From Korarchaeum sp964519515 (GTDB taxonomy: Archaea; Korarchaeota; Korarchaeia; Korarchaeales; Korarchaeaceae): a DNA stretch of 32,319 bases. Numbering within the stretch: the stretch's first letter is position 1; every line of letters begins with the position of its first letter. The notes below the pieces were generated by a model. That model did no database searches. It saw only the letters and a list, made by a program, of their open reading frames with translations, and was not told the DNA's origin. The position numbers and the translations under genes were made by a program. Below, piece by piece: positions 1-8,102 of this stretch. The DNA is taken from the NCBI GenBank assembly GCA_964519515.1, contig CAZFIJ010000060.1, positions 1 through 32,319 on the forward strand, in the 5' to 3' direction.

Positions 1-660
1 TAATAAAGTGATAGCCGATGCTGAGATCAATAAAGCGGAAAGTGAGATAAATATAATAGTAAAACCGATTGAATATAGGAAAGATTTATATAAATTCATT
101 CCAAAAGAGATCCTATGTACCCTGAATAAGATCCAAGAGAACCAAATTATCGAGATCAAGGAGAGGATCGGGAAGACAGAATTCGGGAAGGAGAATAGGT
201 AATCCATCATCTCAACTGAGAATCTCGATAGGAGATCCCTCCATTCGGTCCCCTCGCACGATATTATCCTACCGGGTAAGATCGCTAATATGATCGTATT
301 TAGGCCCCCTACGATCGCATATATAATTGAGCAATTGCTGATAAGGTAGAAGTACTTTCTCCTCCTCATGTTAAGCTCTTTAGGTACATATCTCGAGAAT
401 AGAGCTACTGTGAGGAACCAGCTTAAGGAGATGAGCGCCCAAGAGTAGATGAAGAGGGAGCCCTTCACCTCTAGGAAAGCCCTCACTCTATCATCTAGGA
501 CGACGCTAGAACAAGATATTTTAAGTTGTAAGAGGAGTAGAGAAGTAGCATTAAAGGTGAAGAAGAGGAGGAGAGATATCAAAGAGTATATTGGGTCTAA
601 ATTCATCCCAAAGCTCCTCAAGTCCTCTTCTCTACCTAAGAGAAAGCCCAGGATACTCAA
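1..660 (-). CDS. Partial multi-spanning membrane protein, runs off the left edge
   Basis: An uninterrupted minus-strand frame runs from a TTG at 658-660 to the left edge (220 codons, no stop). It gives a very hydrophobic protein with about five predicted membrane segments, near residues 24-46, 69-89, 105-130, 150-180 and 197-220. Between the first two is a basic/acidic loop (DDRVRAFLEVKG), and RRRKYFY precedes the third. I do not recognise the family. The TTG overlaps the ABCE1 stop as TTGA and has GGGAGGT about 7 nt upstream. The same overlap style (GTGA or TTGA) occurs at iorA/iorB, livH/livM and pgsC/pgsB, which supports this start; a downstream ATG at 604-606 is the alternative. It is the last visible gene of the ior-ABCE1 operon. 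Short plus-strand frames in the same stretch are antisense shadows. Confidence 0.7.
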   Translation of the reverse strand, partial: MSILGFLLGREEDLRSFGMNLDPIYSLISLLLFFTFNATSLLLLQLKISCSSVVLDDRVRAFLEVKGSLFIYSWALISLSWFLTVALFSRYVPKELNMRRRKYFYLISNCSIIYAIVGGLNTIILAILPGRIISCEGTEWRDLLSRFSVEMMDYLFSFPNSVFPILSLISIIWFSWILFRVHRISFGMNLYKSFLYSIGFTIIFISLSALLISASAITLL

Positions 661-2432
661 GGGTAGTACCTCCCGGATGCTCTAGCCATCTGATCCAACT
701 TGGATCCGGGCTTATTGACCCTGGGCCTGCCCGTATCCGGGTCCCTCCTGAAGGTGATATCTACGTCCATAAGGAATTCGTTCAGCCCTTCCCTAGGGTC
801 CTTCGGCGCTGATGCATAACCCTCCTTCCCAGGGATCCCCCTGAATATCATTATCCTATCGGAGTAAGTCTCTATGGAGAGTATATCGTGTTCAACAACG
901 ATAACCGCCTTCCTCTCACCCTTTATCCTTCTCCTTATAGCTTTAGCTACGGAGAACCTGGCTTCAACATCTAGGAATGCGCTAGGCTCATCTATTAAGT
1001 AGATATCGGCCTCTCTACCGAGACAAGCTGCTATAGCCACTTTCTGCAGCTCGCCACCGCTCAACTCATCTAAGTACTTATCTAAGAGTTGCTCGATGCC
1101 GAGCCTCCTGATGACCTCCACCCTGAAGTAAGGACTGGAGTAGTTCTGCTCAGCGACTTTCCTGAGGAGGGATTCGACGGTCCCATCATAGCTGGGCTTG
1201 ACGTACTGAGGTTTATAAGATATCTTAAGGTTCGCATTCACGCTCCCTTCGTCGGGCTGAAGCTCCCCTGCTAAGAGCCTTATGAAGGTAGTTTTTCCGA
1301 TCCCATTGGGTCCGACTGCGACGACTACTTCACCCACATATATCTGGGCGCTGCTAACGTGGAGGGAGAACCCGTTTAAGCGTTTCACTATGTCTGAGTA
1401 GGAGATCAGGACATCTGAAGAGGGTTCGGAGGGGACGGACCTCTGCAGGAATGATATAGCCTCATCTCTGAACCTGACGTTATCGTCAGGCAGATAGCCA
1501 TCTAGGAAGATGTTTATACCCTCCCTAGTGGGGTGAGGGTGACTAACGACACCGTACACACCGGGTTCGCCGTAAAGTACGTGGACGTAATCGCTTAAGT
1601 AATCCAATATCGCGAGATCATGCTCAACGACTATCAAGGACTTATTCTTATTTTGGAGCTCTCTCAAGAGCTTAGCTGCTTTCATCCTCTGGAAGACGTC
1701 TAGATAGTTCGTAGGTTCATCGAATATGTAGAGATCACCATCCCTCAAGTAGGCCGCTGCTATAGCCACTTTCTGCAGCTCACCACCGCTCAACTCCCTA
1801 AGATCCCTATCCCTTATGTTCTCAAGCTCTAAAATTGAATTGACCTCATCATAAGAGCCTCTCTCATCTACCCTCCTCAAGACCTCAGCTACCTTGCCCC
1901 TAACTACCTCAGGTATCTTATCTATCCTCTCGGGCTTCAGAATAACCCTTATCTCGTTGTTGATCAGTCTCTTCAAGTACGAGTGAAGCTCCGATCCCCT
2001 GAACCTCTCTAAAATCTCCTCCCATGAGACATCCCTGTCGACTATCCCTAGATTCGGCTTTATCCTCCCCGAGAGTATTGAGATAGACGTCGTCTTCCCG
2101 ACGCCGTTCGGACCTATGAGGCCCAGGACCTTAGAAGGCCTGACTATCGGCAGCCTGAAGAGAGTGAACCCATTGACCCCATACCTATGGACTTCCTCGC
2201 CTTCGATCGGTGCTGGAAGCTTCACTACAGATATCGCACTAAATGGGCATTTCTTTACGCAAATTCCGCAACCTGTACATAATTTCTCGTCTATTGTCAG
2301 AGTAGAATCAACTAACTTTATAGTATCTTCTACCCCCATCCTCACCTCCGGGCAGTACTTTATGCACTCTAGACCGCACTTCTTAGGGTTGCACCTATCC
2401 CTATCGATCACGGCTATTCTCTTGCTCGGCAA
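657..2432 (-). CDS. ABCE1: ABCE1/RLI-type ribosome-recycling ATPase
   Basis: Soluble twin-ATPase of the ABCE1 (RNase L inhibitor) family. In archaea and eukaryotes this protein splits the ribosome after termination and takes part in re-initiation. The 591-aa protein has the whole family layout. An N-terminal iron-sulfur domain carries two 4Fe-4S cysteine sets (C14-C27 region and CTGCGICVKKCP at 52-63). ABC domain 1 has Walker A GPNGVGKT 107-114, signature LSGGE 214-218, Walker B ending in DEP 238-240 and H-loop H271. ABC domain 2 has GPNGIGKT 374-381, LSGGE 457-461, DEP 481-483 and H515. The start is a TTG with AGGTGATC just upstream, 4 nt after the iorB stop, so it is translated from the ior operon. 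Its downstream neighbour overlaps its stop by 4 nt. Length and motifs are normal for the family. Confidence 0.97.
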   Translation of the reverse strand: MPSKRIAVIDRDRCNPKKCGLECIKYCPEVRMGVEDTIKLVDSTLTIDEKLCTGCGICVKKCPFSAISVVKLPAPIEGEEVHRYGVNGFTLFRLPIVRPSKVLGLIGPNGVGKTTSISILSGRIKPNLGIVDRDVSWEEILERFRGSELHSYLKRLINNEIRVILKPERIDKIPEVVRGKVAEVLRRVDERGSYDEVNSILELENIRDRDLRELSGGELQKVAIAAAYLRDGDLYIFDEPTNYLDVFQRMKAAKLLRELQNKNKSLIVVEHDLAILDYLSDYVHVLYGEPGVYGVVSHPHPTREGINIFLDGYLPDDNVRFRDEAISFLQRSVPSEPSSDVLISYSDIVKRLNGFSLHVSSAQIYVGEVVVAVGPNGIGKTTFIRLLAGELQPDEGSVNANLKISYKPQYVKPSYDGTVESLLRKVAEQNYSSPYFRVEVIRRLGIEQLLDKYLDELSGGELQKVAIAACLGREADIYLIDEPSAFLDVEARFSVAKAIRRRIKGERKAVIVVEHDILSIETYSDRIMIFRGIPGKEGYASAPKDPREGLNEFLMDVDITFRRDPDTGRPRVNKPGSKLDQMARASGRYYP

Positions 2433-2436
2433 GGGA

Positions 2437-3045
2437 TCACCTCGGAAGGGAAGCCTCCCTTCCGAGATCGAAGGCCCTCAGATTTAAATCCCGATATCTA
2501 GCTGGCGATAGCTCTGATATAGCCTCTCTGATCAGGTCCTCTGGGAAGGGTATAGCTCCGCTCGCTTGAGCAGCGCCTAAGATGACGACGTTAGCAGCTA
2601 TATAATCACCTGCTTTCTCAGCTAGACCGTAGGCATCGACAGTGAATAACTTCTTCGGATTCAGGCTCTTAATAGCCTCTATGATCTCCTCCAAGCTCGG
2701 TACCCTGAACCTGCTTAAGTAAGCAGCCATGGGGACTATCATGTGATCGCTCATCACGACGGTAGTCCTCTCAGATATATATGGAGCTTGTCTAAGCGTC
2801 TCTAAGGGTTCCATGCCTATGAGTAGATCTAAGGTCCCCTCGAGGATCAGGGGGCTGTGAACCTCGCTCCCTATCCTGAGCTCAGTCCTAATGGAACCGT
2901 ACCTCTGTGAGAGGCCGTGCACCTCGCTCTGAACGAAGTTTATTCCCATCTTCAAGGCTGTCCTAGCCAATACATTCGTCGTGAATAGGATACCCTGGCC
3001 CCCCACACCAGCTACTATGATATTGAACTCCTCTATCACGCTCAC
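2437..3045 (-). CDS. iorB: Indolepyruvate:ferredoxin oxidoreductase, beta subunit
   Basis: Gamma-domain-type subunit of the 2-oxoacid:ferredoxin oxidoreductase family; with IorA it oxidises indolepyruvate and other aryl pyruvates to acyl-CoA, CO2 and reduced ferredoxin in the cytoplasm. The N-terminus has the glycine-rich motif GVGGQGILF (about residues 13-21), followed by SEVHGLSQRYGS, a hallmark of IorB. At 202 aa it has the normal length. The GTG start overlaps the iorA stop as GTGA, so the two are translationally coupled in a fixed ratio, as expected for a heteromeric enzyme. ABCE1 follows 4 nt downstream, and its Shine-Dalgarno site lies in the end of iorB. Confidence 0.95.
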   Translation of the reverse strand: MSVIEEFNIIVAGVGGQGILFTTNVLARTALKMGINFVQSEVHGLSQRYGSIRTELRIGSEVHSPLILEGTLDLLIGMEPLETLRQAPYISERTTVVMSDHMIVPMAAYLSRFRVPSLEEIIEAIKSLNPKKLFTVDAYGLAEKAGDYIAANVVILGAAQASGAIPFPEDLIREAISELSPARYRDLNLRAFDLGREASLPR

Positions 3046-4934
3046 ACCCCCACTCTATCATCTCTCCAGTTTATCGATCCCTCCTGAGGCTCTATCGCAT
3101 CGTAAGGGCAGACTTGGACGCAAGCACCGCATCCAAAACAAATGGCAGGATCTATCTCAACTAAGGAGCCAGTATCGACGAAAGCTGGGCATGCGAATGT
3201 GTTTATGCATACCCTACAGTAAGTGCACTTATCCCTATTCACCCTATAAGGTACTATCCTCTTCCCCTCTGCTCTGATGTTCCTAACCGTTAAGAGGGCG
3301 CACTCCCTCCTCGTTATCACGACTGAAACACCATCTGTCTTCAGAGCCTCTCTCATCGCTTCTTCAGTCCCCTTATGATCGAACGGATCCACTACCCTGA
3401 CGTAGCTAACTCCCATCGCTCTGACTAGATCCTCTATACTTATCGAGGGGGCCTCGCGTCCTATAGCATCGTAAGGCACGCCTGGATGTGATTGATGCCC
3501 AGTCATTGCAGTCGTTCTGTTGTCCATTATAACAACTGTGAACTTCCTCTTATTATGGACAGCATTTATCAAAGCTGGTATTCCCGCATGGAAGAATGTG
3601 GAATCCCCTATGAGTGCAACGACATCCTGTTGAGTCGCTAAGCTCACGCCATTAGCTATACCTATGGACGAGCCCATCGCATGAGTCACGTGCTCCACTC
3701 TGAACGGGGGCTGGAAGAGGAGAGCATAGCACCCTATGTCTCCCATGAAAACAGCCCTCCCAGCGGCTCTCCTCAGAGCGTAGCCTGCTGATCTGTGGGG
3801 GCAAGCTGGGCAGAGGATCGGTTGCCTAGGGGGAACCATTTCGAGCAATTTCGAGCTTCTCCTATCGATTTCGCTGAAATTTATTGGTGATTTAACCCCG
3901 AATGCTTTTGAAAATCCTTCAAGAACCGTCCTTATCGTATATTCGTGGACCTGGGGCATGTGTCCGGTGAGCTTACCTAAGATCTCGAGATCGGGAGCGT
4001 AATCCTTGGCTAAAGCCTTTATCCTAAGCTCGAGGAAGGGATCGAGTTCTTCAACGATGAAGGCTGTGTTTATAGATCTCAAGAATTCCCCTATCATGCG
4101 TTCAGGCAGGGGGAAGGTCATACCTATCTTCAGTATCTTGGCCTCGAGGCCAGCTAACCTCAGGGCGTCCTTGACATGGGCATAAGATACTCCAGAGGTT
4201 ATTATCCCGATCTCAGAATCATGAGGCCCTTCAACTCTTGCATAATTTCCCGAAATTCCCTGAATTTCCTTTATCTTTTTTAGGAGCTCTAGGTGGTGTT
4301 TCCTCGCTATAGCGCCGACCTGCAGATACCTATCAGGTTCTGGAGGCTCGAATTTACCAATAGCGCCTTTAGCTGTTATCTCACCGAGCCTCACAGGACC
4401 CCTCTGATGGTTTATCCTAGTCGTCGTCCTCAGCATGAACGGTATCTTATATCTATAAGATAGTTCCATCGCTTCCTTCGTGAAATCCTTGGCTTCCTGA
4501 ACGTTAGAGGGCTCGAGCATCGGTAGGCCTGCCGCCTCGCTATAATGTCTGTTATCCTGCTCGTTCTGACTGCTGTGGCAATGAGGATCGTCTGCTGATA
4601 CTATGACCATCGCGCCTGTGAGCCCAGCGTATGTGAGAGTGAAGATAGCATCAGCAGCGACATTGAAGCCGACGTGCTTCATCATAGTCATAGACCTGAG
4701 TCCCGACCAAGCTGCCCCTATAGCTACTTCAGCGGCCACCTTCTCATTAGATGACCACTCGAAGTATATACCCAGCTTCTTAGCAGCGAGGGACAGAGCT
4801 TCGCCTATCTCCGTACTCGGGGTTCCAGGATAAGCTGCGGCCACATTGAGGCCGCCCTCTAAAGCCCCCCTAGCTATAGCCTCGTTCCCCAGTAGGGTCT
4901 CTAAGGTACCGGATGGAGCTAATAGATCCCCCAT
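3042..4934 (-). CDS. iorA: Indolepyruvate:ferredoxin oxidoreductase, alpha subunit
   Basis: Catalytic subunit of the aryl-pyruvate oxidoreductase used in aromatic amino acid fermentation. From the ATG at 4932-4934 the protein has 630 aa. An N-terminal pyrimidine-binding half contains GNEAIARGA and YPGTPSTE. The middle has CPACPHR (375-381) and GDIGCY (398-403). The thiamine diphosphate motif begins at GDS (443-445), within a stretch ending MTGHQ. The C-terminus holds two 4Fe-4S ferredoxin motifs (CTYCRVC near 570 and CFGCGAC near 599). I chose the internal ATG because GGGAGAG precedes it and family members begin at this point. An upstream TTG at 4982 would add 16 hydrophobic residues and would lie in the likely TATA region. 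First gene of the operon iorA-iorB-ABCE1-membrane protein. Confidence 0.95.
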   Translation of the reverse strand: MGDLLAPSGTLETLLGNEAIARGALEGGLNVAAAYPGTPSTEIGEALSLAAKKLGIYFEWSSNEKVAAEVAIGAAWSGLRSMTMMKHVGFNVAADAIFTLTYAGLTGAMVIVSADDPHCHSSQNEQDNRHYSEAAGLPMLEPSNVQEAKDFTKEAMELSYRYKIPFMLRTTTRINHQRGPVRLGEITAKGAIGKFEPPEPDRYLQVGAIARKHHLELLKKIKEIQGISGNYARVEGPHDSEIGIITSGVSYAHVKDALRLAGLEAKILKIGMTFPLPERMIGEFLRSINTAFIVEELDPFLELRIKALAKDYAPDLEILGKLTGHMPQVHEYTIRTVLEGFSKAFGVKSPINFSEIDRRSSKLLEMVPPRQPILCPACPHRSAGYALRRAAGRAVFMGDIGCYALLFQPPFRVEHVTHAMGSSIGIANGVSLATQQDVVALIGDSTFFHAGIPALINAVHNKRKFTVVIMDNRTTAMTGHQSHPGVPYDAIGREAPSISIEDLVRAMGVSYVRVVDPFDHKGTEEAMREALKTDGVSVVITRRECALLTVRNIRAEGKRIVPYRVNRDKCTYCRVCINTFACPAFVDTGSLVEIDPAICFGCGACVQVCPYDAIEPQEGSINWRDDRVGV

Positions 4935-5092
4935 GCTCTCCCAAAAAAATTGCAGAGAAAAAATTAAAACTTCCCTCTTCAACGAATCCAGATGATTATT
5001 AACTATGGATACATGTAAAATATTTAATTAATCGAAAATCTGGGAAATTTATATAAAAATTCTATAAATTGATCAGAAATAGAAAATATATT
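4935..5092 (-). promoter_or_regulatory. AT-rich promoter region of the ior operon
   Basis: This 158-bp spacer between the acyl-CoA synthetase-like gene and iorA, both leftward, is strongly AT-rich. Read on the minus strand it has several TATA-like stretches. The best placed is GTTTTAATTTT at about 4960-4970, roughly 26 nt before a start site just upstream of the iorA ATG. Another is TTTATATAAATTTCC near 5048-5062. No gene or stable hairpin was seen. The exact start site is not established by sequence alone. Confidence 0.45.
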
Positions 5093-6400
5093 TTACGAGA
5101 TGTTTCGATGGGACTCGAAGTACCTGGCAGCAAAATCCAGCGCCTTACCTACGTTCGCGATATTAACGTAGGATGGTATTCCGTCCCTTCTGAGCTTTCT
5201 TACGACCTCCTTACTGAGATCTCCACCGAGAAAAACTGGGATCACAGGTTTATCTATGAGATCTCTCATCTCGAGGATCATCGCCTGGAGCTTCTCTAGA
5301 TACATGGGATTCGTCCCACAGTAGATCAGGATTATGAGATCTATCTCACTGGAGTTCATAACGCTCTCTAAGATCCCCCGGAATATCTCGGGGCTCGCTT
5401 CAGGAGTGAGGTCCAACGGGTTCTTATGAAACGATCCCTCGGGCATGAATATCCTCGTATCATCGATGAATGTATCGCTCAAATCAGGGATCTCCAGAGA
5501 GGTGCCTTCTAGGGATTCGATGAGCAAGTTCCCAGCCCCACTGCTGTTACTCACCACTAGAGCTCTCTTTCCCATGATTTCCTTCCCTAAGAAAGCTGCA
5601 GCTATGTCAAAGGCGACTATAAAGTCGTTCGTAATCGGGATTTCTTTCCTAAGTGGCTCAAGCTTCTTCCTAATTTCAGTAGACCCCGCGACTATGATTA
5701 TGGGCTTCTTCTCAAGGGCATCCCTGACGGCTTCTATGAACTTCTTCTGATCTCCTAACGTCTCCATATGGATCATTATAGACTTCGTGTCATCGTCCTC
5801 CGAGAGATAGCTGAGGAGATCTTGTTCCTCTATATTCGCTTTCCCCCCAGTCCCCACTACAGCGGAGAACTCGAGCCCTTCAGAGATACCGAAATCTATC
5901 ATGGACATTCCTAATGTCTTAGATTCCGAGATGAGAGCTATACCTCTCCCTTCCCCGCTCAAGGGTATTGGGGATGCATTTATCCTGTGTTTCGGGTAGT
6001 AGATACCTATTGACGATGGGCCCAAGATCCTCATCCCGTGCTTCCTCGATACCTCCGAGATCGCCTCTCTCAGGGGGCTCACCCTCCTCCCAGATAGTAC
6101 TATAGCGCTTCTCACACCCTTCGCCCCTAATTCCTCCAGGATCTTCGGGACATAGCTCTCAGGAGCGGAAACTACAGCGAGATCTATCTCGTCAGTTACG
6201 TCTAGCACGGACTTATAGCATCTTATATCTTGAACCTCGGAGTACCTATGGCTTATCGGATATATGGGCCCCCTGAAACCGCACTTCAAGAGGTTATTCA
6301 TTACCTCATGGCCCAGCTTTCCAGGGGTCTTTGAGACTCCAACTATAGCTATAGATTTAGGATTAAAGAGGCTTTCCAAGTTTCCTTTAGTATTTTTCAA
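5093..6400 (-). CDS. Acyl-CoA synthetase (ADP-forming) alpha-like protein lacking the phosphohistidine loop
   Basis: Resembles the alpha part of NDP-forming acyl-CoA synthetases, which in archaea convert acyl-CoA, ADP and phosphate to acid and ATP. It has the CoA-binding Rossmann start (SIAIVGVSKTPGKLG, 16-30), the ligase-CoA domain (ALISES..LG at 155-164, then VVGTGGKANIEEQDLLSYL) and a second flavodoxin-like half. Two family hallmarks are altered. The GPNCLG motif reads GPSSIG (127-132). The segment that normally carries SHTG, the phosphorylated histidine, is shortened: after VAGSTE (237-242) it passes to RKKLEPLRKEIPITNDF with no His. At 435 aa it is shorter than typical alpha subunits. 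No beta subunit lies in the window. It may be catalytically inactive, a CoA-binding sensor, or use another chemistry. It follows the PUA gene by 6 nt. Confidence 0.8.
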   Translation of the reverse strand: MKNTKGNLESLFNPKSIAIVGVSKTPGKLGHEVMNNLLKCGFRGPIYPISHRYSEVQDIRCYKSVLDVTDEIDLAVVSAPESYVPKILEELGAKGVRSAIVLSGRRVSPLREAISEVSRKHGMRILGPSSIGIYYPKHRINASPIPLSGEGRGIALISESKTLGMSMIDFGISEGLEFSAVVGTGGKANIEEQDLLSYLSEDDDTKSIMIHMETLGDQKKFIEAVRDALEKKPIIIVAGSTEIRKKLEPLRKEIPITNDFIVAFDIAAAFLGKEIMGKRALVVSNSSGAGNLLIESLEGTSLEIPDLSDTFIDDTRIFMPEGSFHKNPLDLTPEASPEIFRGILESVMNSSEIDLIILIYCGTNPMYLEKLQAMILEMRDLIDKPVIPVFLGGDLSKEVVRKLRRDGIPSYVNIANVGKALDFAARYFESHRNIS

Positions 6401-6406
6401 GAGAGT

Positions 6407-6925
6407 TCACCTCGTATCAGTCGCCACAGCTCTCCATATCGCATCTCCTGCATGGTGAATATTTTTAATAGTTTTTCCCCTCTCCTTAGCCTCATCGCTG
6501 GTTCTCTGAGCTATTCCGAGAGCTATTACAGCTTTAATTTTCTCATCGACGACAGCGACGAGGTCGCCTGGGTTGAAGCTGCCCTCAACTTCCTTGATCC
6601 CCGGGCCCATTACATCAGCTCCGCTCGCGATAGGCTTAACGGCGCCGAGATCTACGACGACTCTAGGTATCGGTAATCTCAGCCTCTCCACGGCAGTTAG
6701 GAAAGGTATGAGCTTACCATCCGGAAATTCTATGAGTATCGGATCTTCCTGGAGGTAATAGACTTTCGCAACATCATCCCTGAGAGGAACCTCTAATACT
6801 TGAAGGGAGATCTTCCTCCTCTGAAGTACCTCATCCATCCCAGGTATCTCAGAGATAGCCCTATCTATGAGCTGCCTGCTCTCCTTAAGCGTTAAAAAAT
6901 ATCTCCTGAACTTTATCTGGATCAC
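6407..6925 (-). CDS. PUA-domain RNA-binding protein, MCT-1/Tma20-like
   Basis: A 172-aa protein whose C-terminal half (about 80-160) looks like a PUA domain: a RVVVDLGAVKPIASGADVMGPGI stretch followed by GDLVAVVDEKIKAVIALGIA. The N-terminal half (ESRQLIDRAISEIPG, then ILIEFPDGKLIPFLTAVERL) fits archaeal relatives of MCT-1/Tma20, proteins implicated in translation initiation or ribosome recycling. The exact role is inferred. The GTG start at 6923-6925 lies inside its own GGTGATC element, which is odd. By analogy with GGTGAT-to-start spacing elsewhere in this window, a non-standard ATA three codons on would fit better. The 5' end is only 12 nt from the tRNA-Asp 3' end, so the two are probably co-transcribed. 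The synthetase-like gene follows 6 nt downstream. Confidence 0.85.
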   Translation of the reverse strand: MIQIKFRRYFLTLKESRQLIDRAISEIPGMDEVLQRRKISLQVLEVPLRDDVAKVYYLQEDPILIEFPDGKLIPFLTAVERLRLPIPRVVVDLGAVKPIASGADVMGPGIKEVEGSFNPGDLVAVVDEKIKAVIALGIAQRTSDEAKERGKTIKNIHHAGDAIWRAVATDTR

Positions 6926-6937
6926 CTCTCAAAATAA

Positions 6938-7014
6938 TGGCGCCCGGGCCGGGATTTGAACCCGGGTCTGGGGCTCGACAGGCCCCTATGCTGGCCGGGC
7001 TACACCACCCGGGC
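6938..7014 (-). tRNA. tRNA-Asp (anticodon GTC)
   Basis: Complete cloverleaf on the minus strand, 77 nt. The acceptor stem is GCCCGGG/CCCGGGC with discriminator G and an encoded CCA. The D-arm has a GTGT 5' strand. The anticodon stem GGGGC/GCCCC encloses the loop CTGTCGA, so the anticodon is GTC. The variable loop has four bases, and the T-arm is CCGGG-TTCAAAT-CCCGG. No intron is needed. All stems are fully paired apart from G-T pairs in the D-stem. It sits between endonuclease IV and the PUA-domain gene, with its 3' end 12 nt before the PUA start. Confidence 0.98.
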
Positions 7015-7038
7015 ACCAGTGATGAGTTAGCGTACCTC

Positions 7039-7049
7039 ATTATAAATCT
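7039..7049 (-). promoter_or_regulatory. TATA box for tRNA-Asp
   Basis: Read on the minus strand this is ATTTATAAT, centred about 27 nt before the predicted 5' end of tRNA-Asp. It overlaps the last codons of the endonuclease IV gene, so the tRNA and probably the downstream PUA and synthetase-like genes have their own promoter. Confidence 0.6.
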
Positions 7050-7891
7050 TTCACCTTAGTGAGGGCACTAGTGTAGAGGGCCCTCATCTTAATAGAGTCC
7101 CTCTCGAGCACCGGCGACTCCGATATTACGATCCATCTCAAACCATATTCCGCTATAATCTCAGCTAGAGGCTCGAATGGGGGTCCGTAGCCTGATCCTA
7201 GAGCATGATGCATCCTCTCCCCCACTCCAGATTTAGCGAGCTCGACCTCAGTGAAGTGTATCACGAGATCGTTCAGATCCCCTAGCCTCCCCTCAATCGT
7301 CCTCAAGATCATCTCATAATCCTCCCTATCCTTTATGCTTCCTCCCTCCCTCGCGTGGATGTGCGCGAAATCTATCGTGGGCCTCACTCCATCTACCTCC
7401 TCCGACATCCTCAGGACCTCATCCAAAGATCCCAGTTGAGATGGCTTACCCGTGGTCTCAGGCCCGAGCTCCAAATTTATTCCTAGAGATCTCAATTCCT
7501 CCATGATCCTCTTTAATGCTCCTATAGCTGACTTAAGGGCATCCTCTCTGCTCATCCTCCCATAATATCCTGGATGAAATGTGATATGACCGGCACCCAT
7601 TTTGCTCGCAGCTACTCCGGAATCTATTAGCCTCTTGACGCTAGCCGCTCCTTTCTCCTCGGAGCAGAGGTTTATCGCATATGGGGCATGTAAGGAGAGC
7701 ATTATATCGTTTTCAGAGGCCTCCTTCCTCACCCAAGAGAGAAGATCTTCATTCTTCGGTATCGCTCTCACAGCTTGATATTCCATAGCATCGAGGCCTA
7801 TTTCCCTCAGGTAGGAGAAGGCCCTCTCCTTGGGAGCATCGAGCGGATAGCCAGCGGGTCCGAACCTAACTCTATCGATTAGCACGGGCAT
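7040..7891 (-). CDS. nfo: Endonuclease IV family protein (AP endonuclease-like TIM barrel)
   Basis: Predicted zinc-dependent AP endonuclease or close TIM-barrel relative, acting on abasic DNA sites in base excision repair. Metal-ligand motifs appear in family order: SLHAPY (H68), ITFHPGYY (H106), GPETTGKPSQLGSLDEV (E145), TIDFAHIHAREGG (D174, H177, H179), VIHFTEVE and ISESP near residue 257. The short N-terminus (RFGPAGYP) and 283-aa length match archaeal Nfo-like proteins. The start is the ATG at 7889-7891. It reads toward the tRNA, whose TATA box overlaps its 3' end. The upstream neighbour across an AT-rich gap is the divergent RNA/radical SAM unit. The fold is sure; the exact substrate is family inference. 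Confidence 0.92.
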   Translation of the reverse strand: MPVLIDRVRFGPAGYPLDAPKERAFSYLREIGLDAMEYQAVRAIPKNEDLLSWVRKEASENDIMLSLHAPYAINLCSEEKGAASVKRLIDSGVAASKMGAGHITFHPGYYGRMSREDALKSAIGALKRIMEELRSLGINLELGPETTGKPSQLGSLDEVLRMSEEVDGVRPTIDFAHIHAREGGSIKDREDYEMILRTIEGRLGDLNDLVIHFTEVELAKSGVGERMHHALGSGYGPPFEPLAEIIAEYGLRWIVISESPVLERDSIKMRALYTSALTKVKDL

Positions 7892-8080
7892 CTCAGTAGT
7901 CTTAAAAGATAAAGGTTCCTAAAGTCAGACGATTCACTGCAGAAGAATATCAATAAACTTACTGTATCATTAGGATTCCGGTCAATAATGTACGATATTT
8001 TTTCACTTATATGAATTAAAAGTTGAAAATGTGAATAGAGCGATAGAGGTGCTATTATTTACGCAGCGAAAGGTATTTAT
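7892..8080. promoter_or_regulatory. AT-rich divergent spacer with a TATA box for the 8103 RNA
   Basis: About 190 bp without a gene between endonuclease IV (minus) and the structured RNA (plus). The plus-strand element GGTATTTATC at 8072-8081 lies about 26 nt before G8103, where the paired RNA begins, which is the usual archaeal TATA spacing. The rest is AT-rich with no ORF, tRNA or strong hairpin that I can see. Confidence 0.5.
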
Positions 8081-8102
8081 CTCACGTCATCCATTAGATC
8101 AT

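Noticed and set aside
8..202. A 64-codon plus-strand frame at the left edge
   Set aside because: The opposite strand is open across the whole stretch with clear membrane-protein coding, so this frame is an antisense shadow.
449..685. A basic 78-codon plus-strand frame
   Set aside because: It lies antisense to the same membrane protein and the end of ABCE1, and shows no family features.
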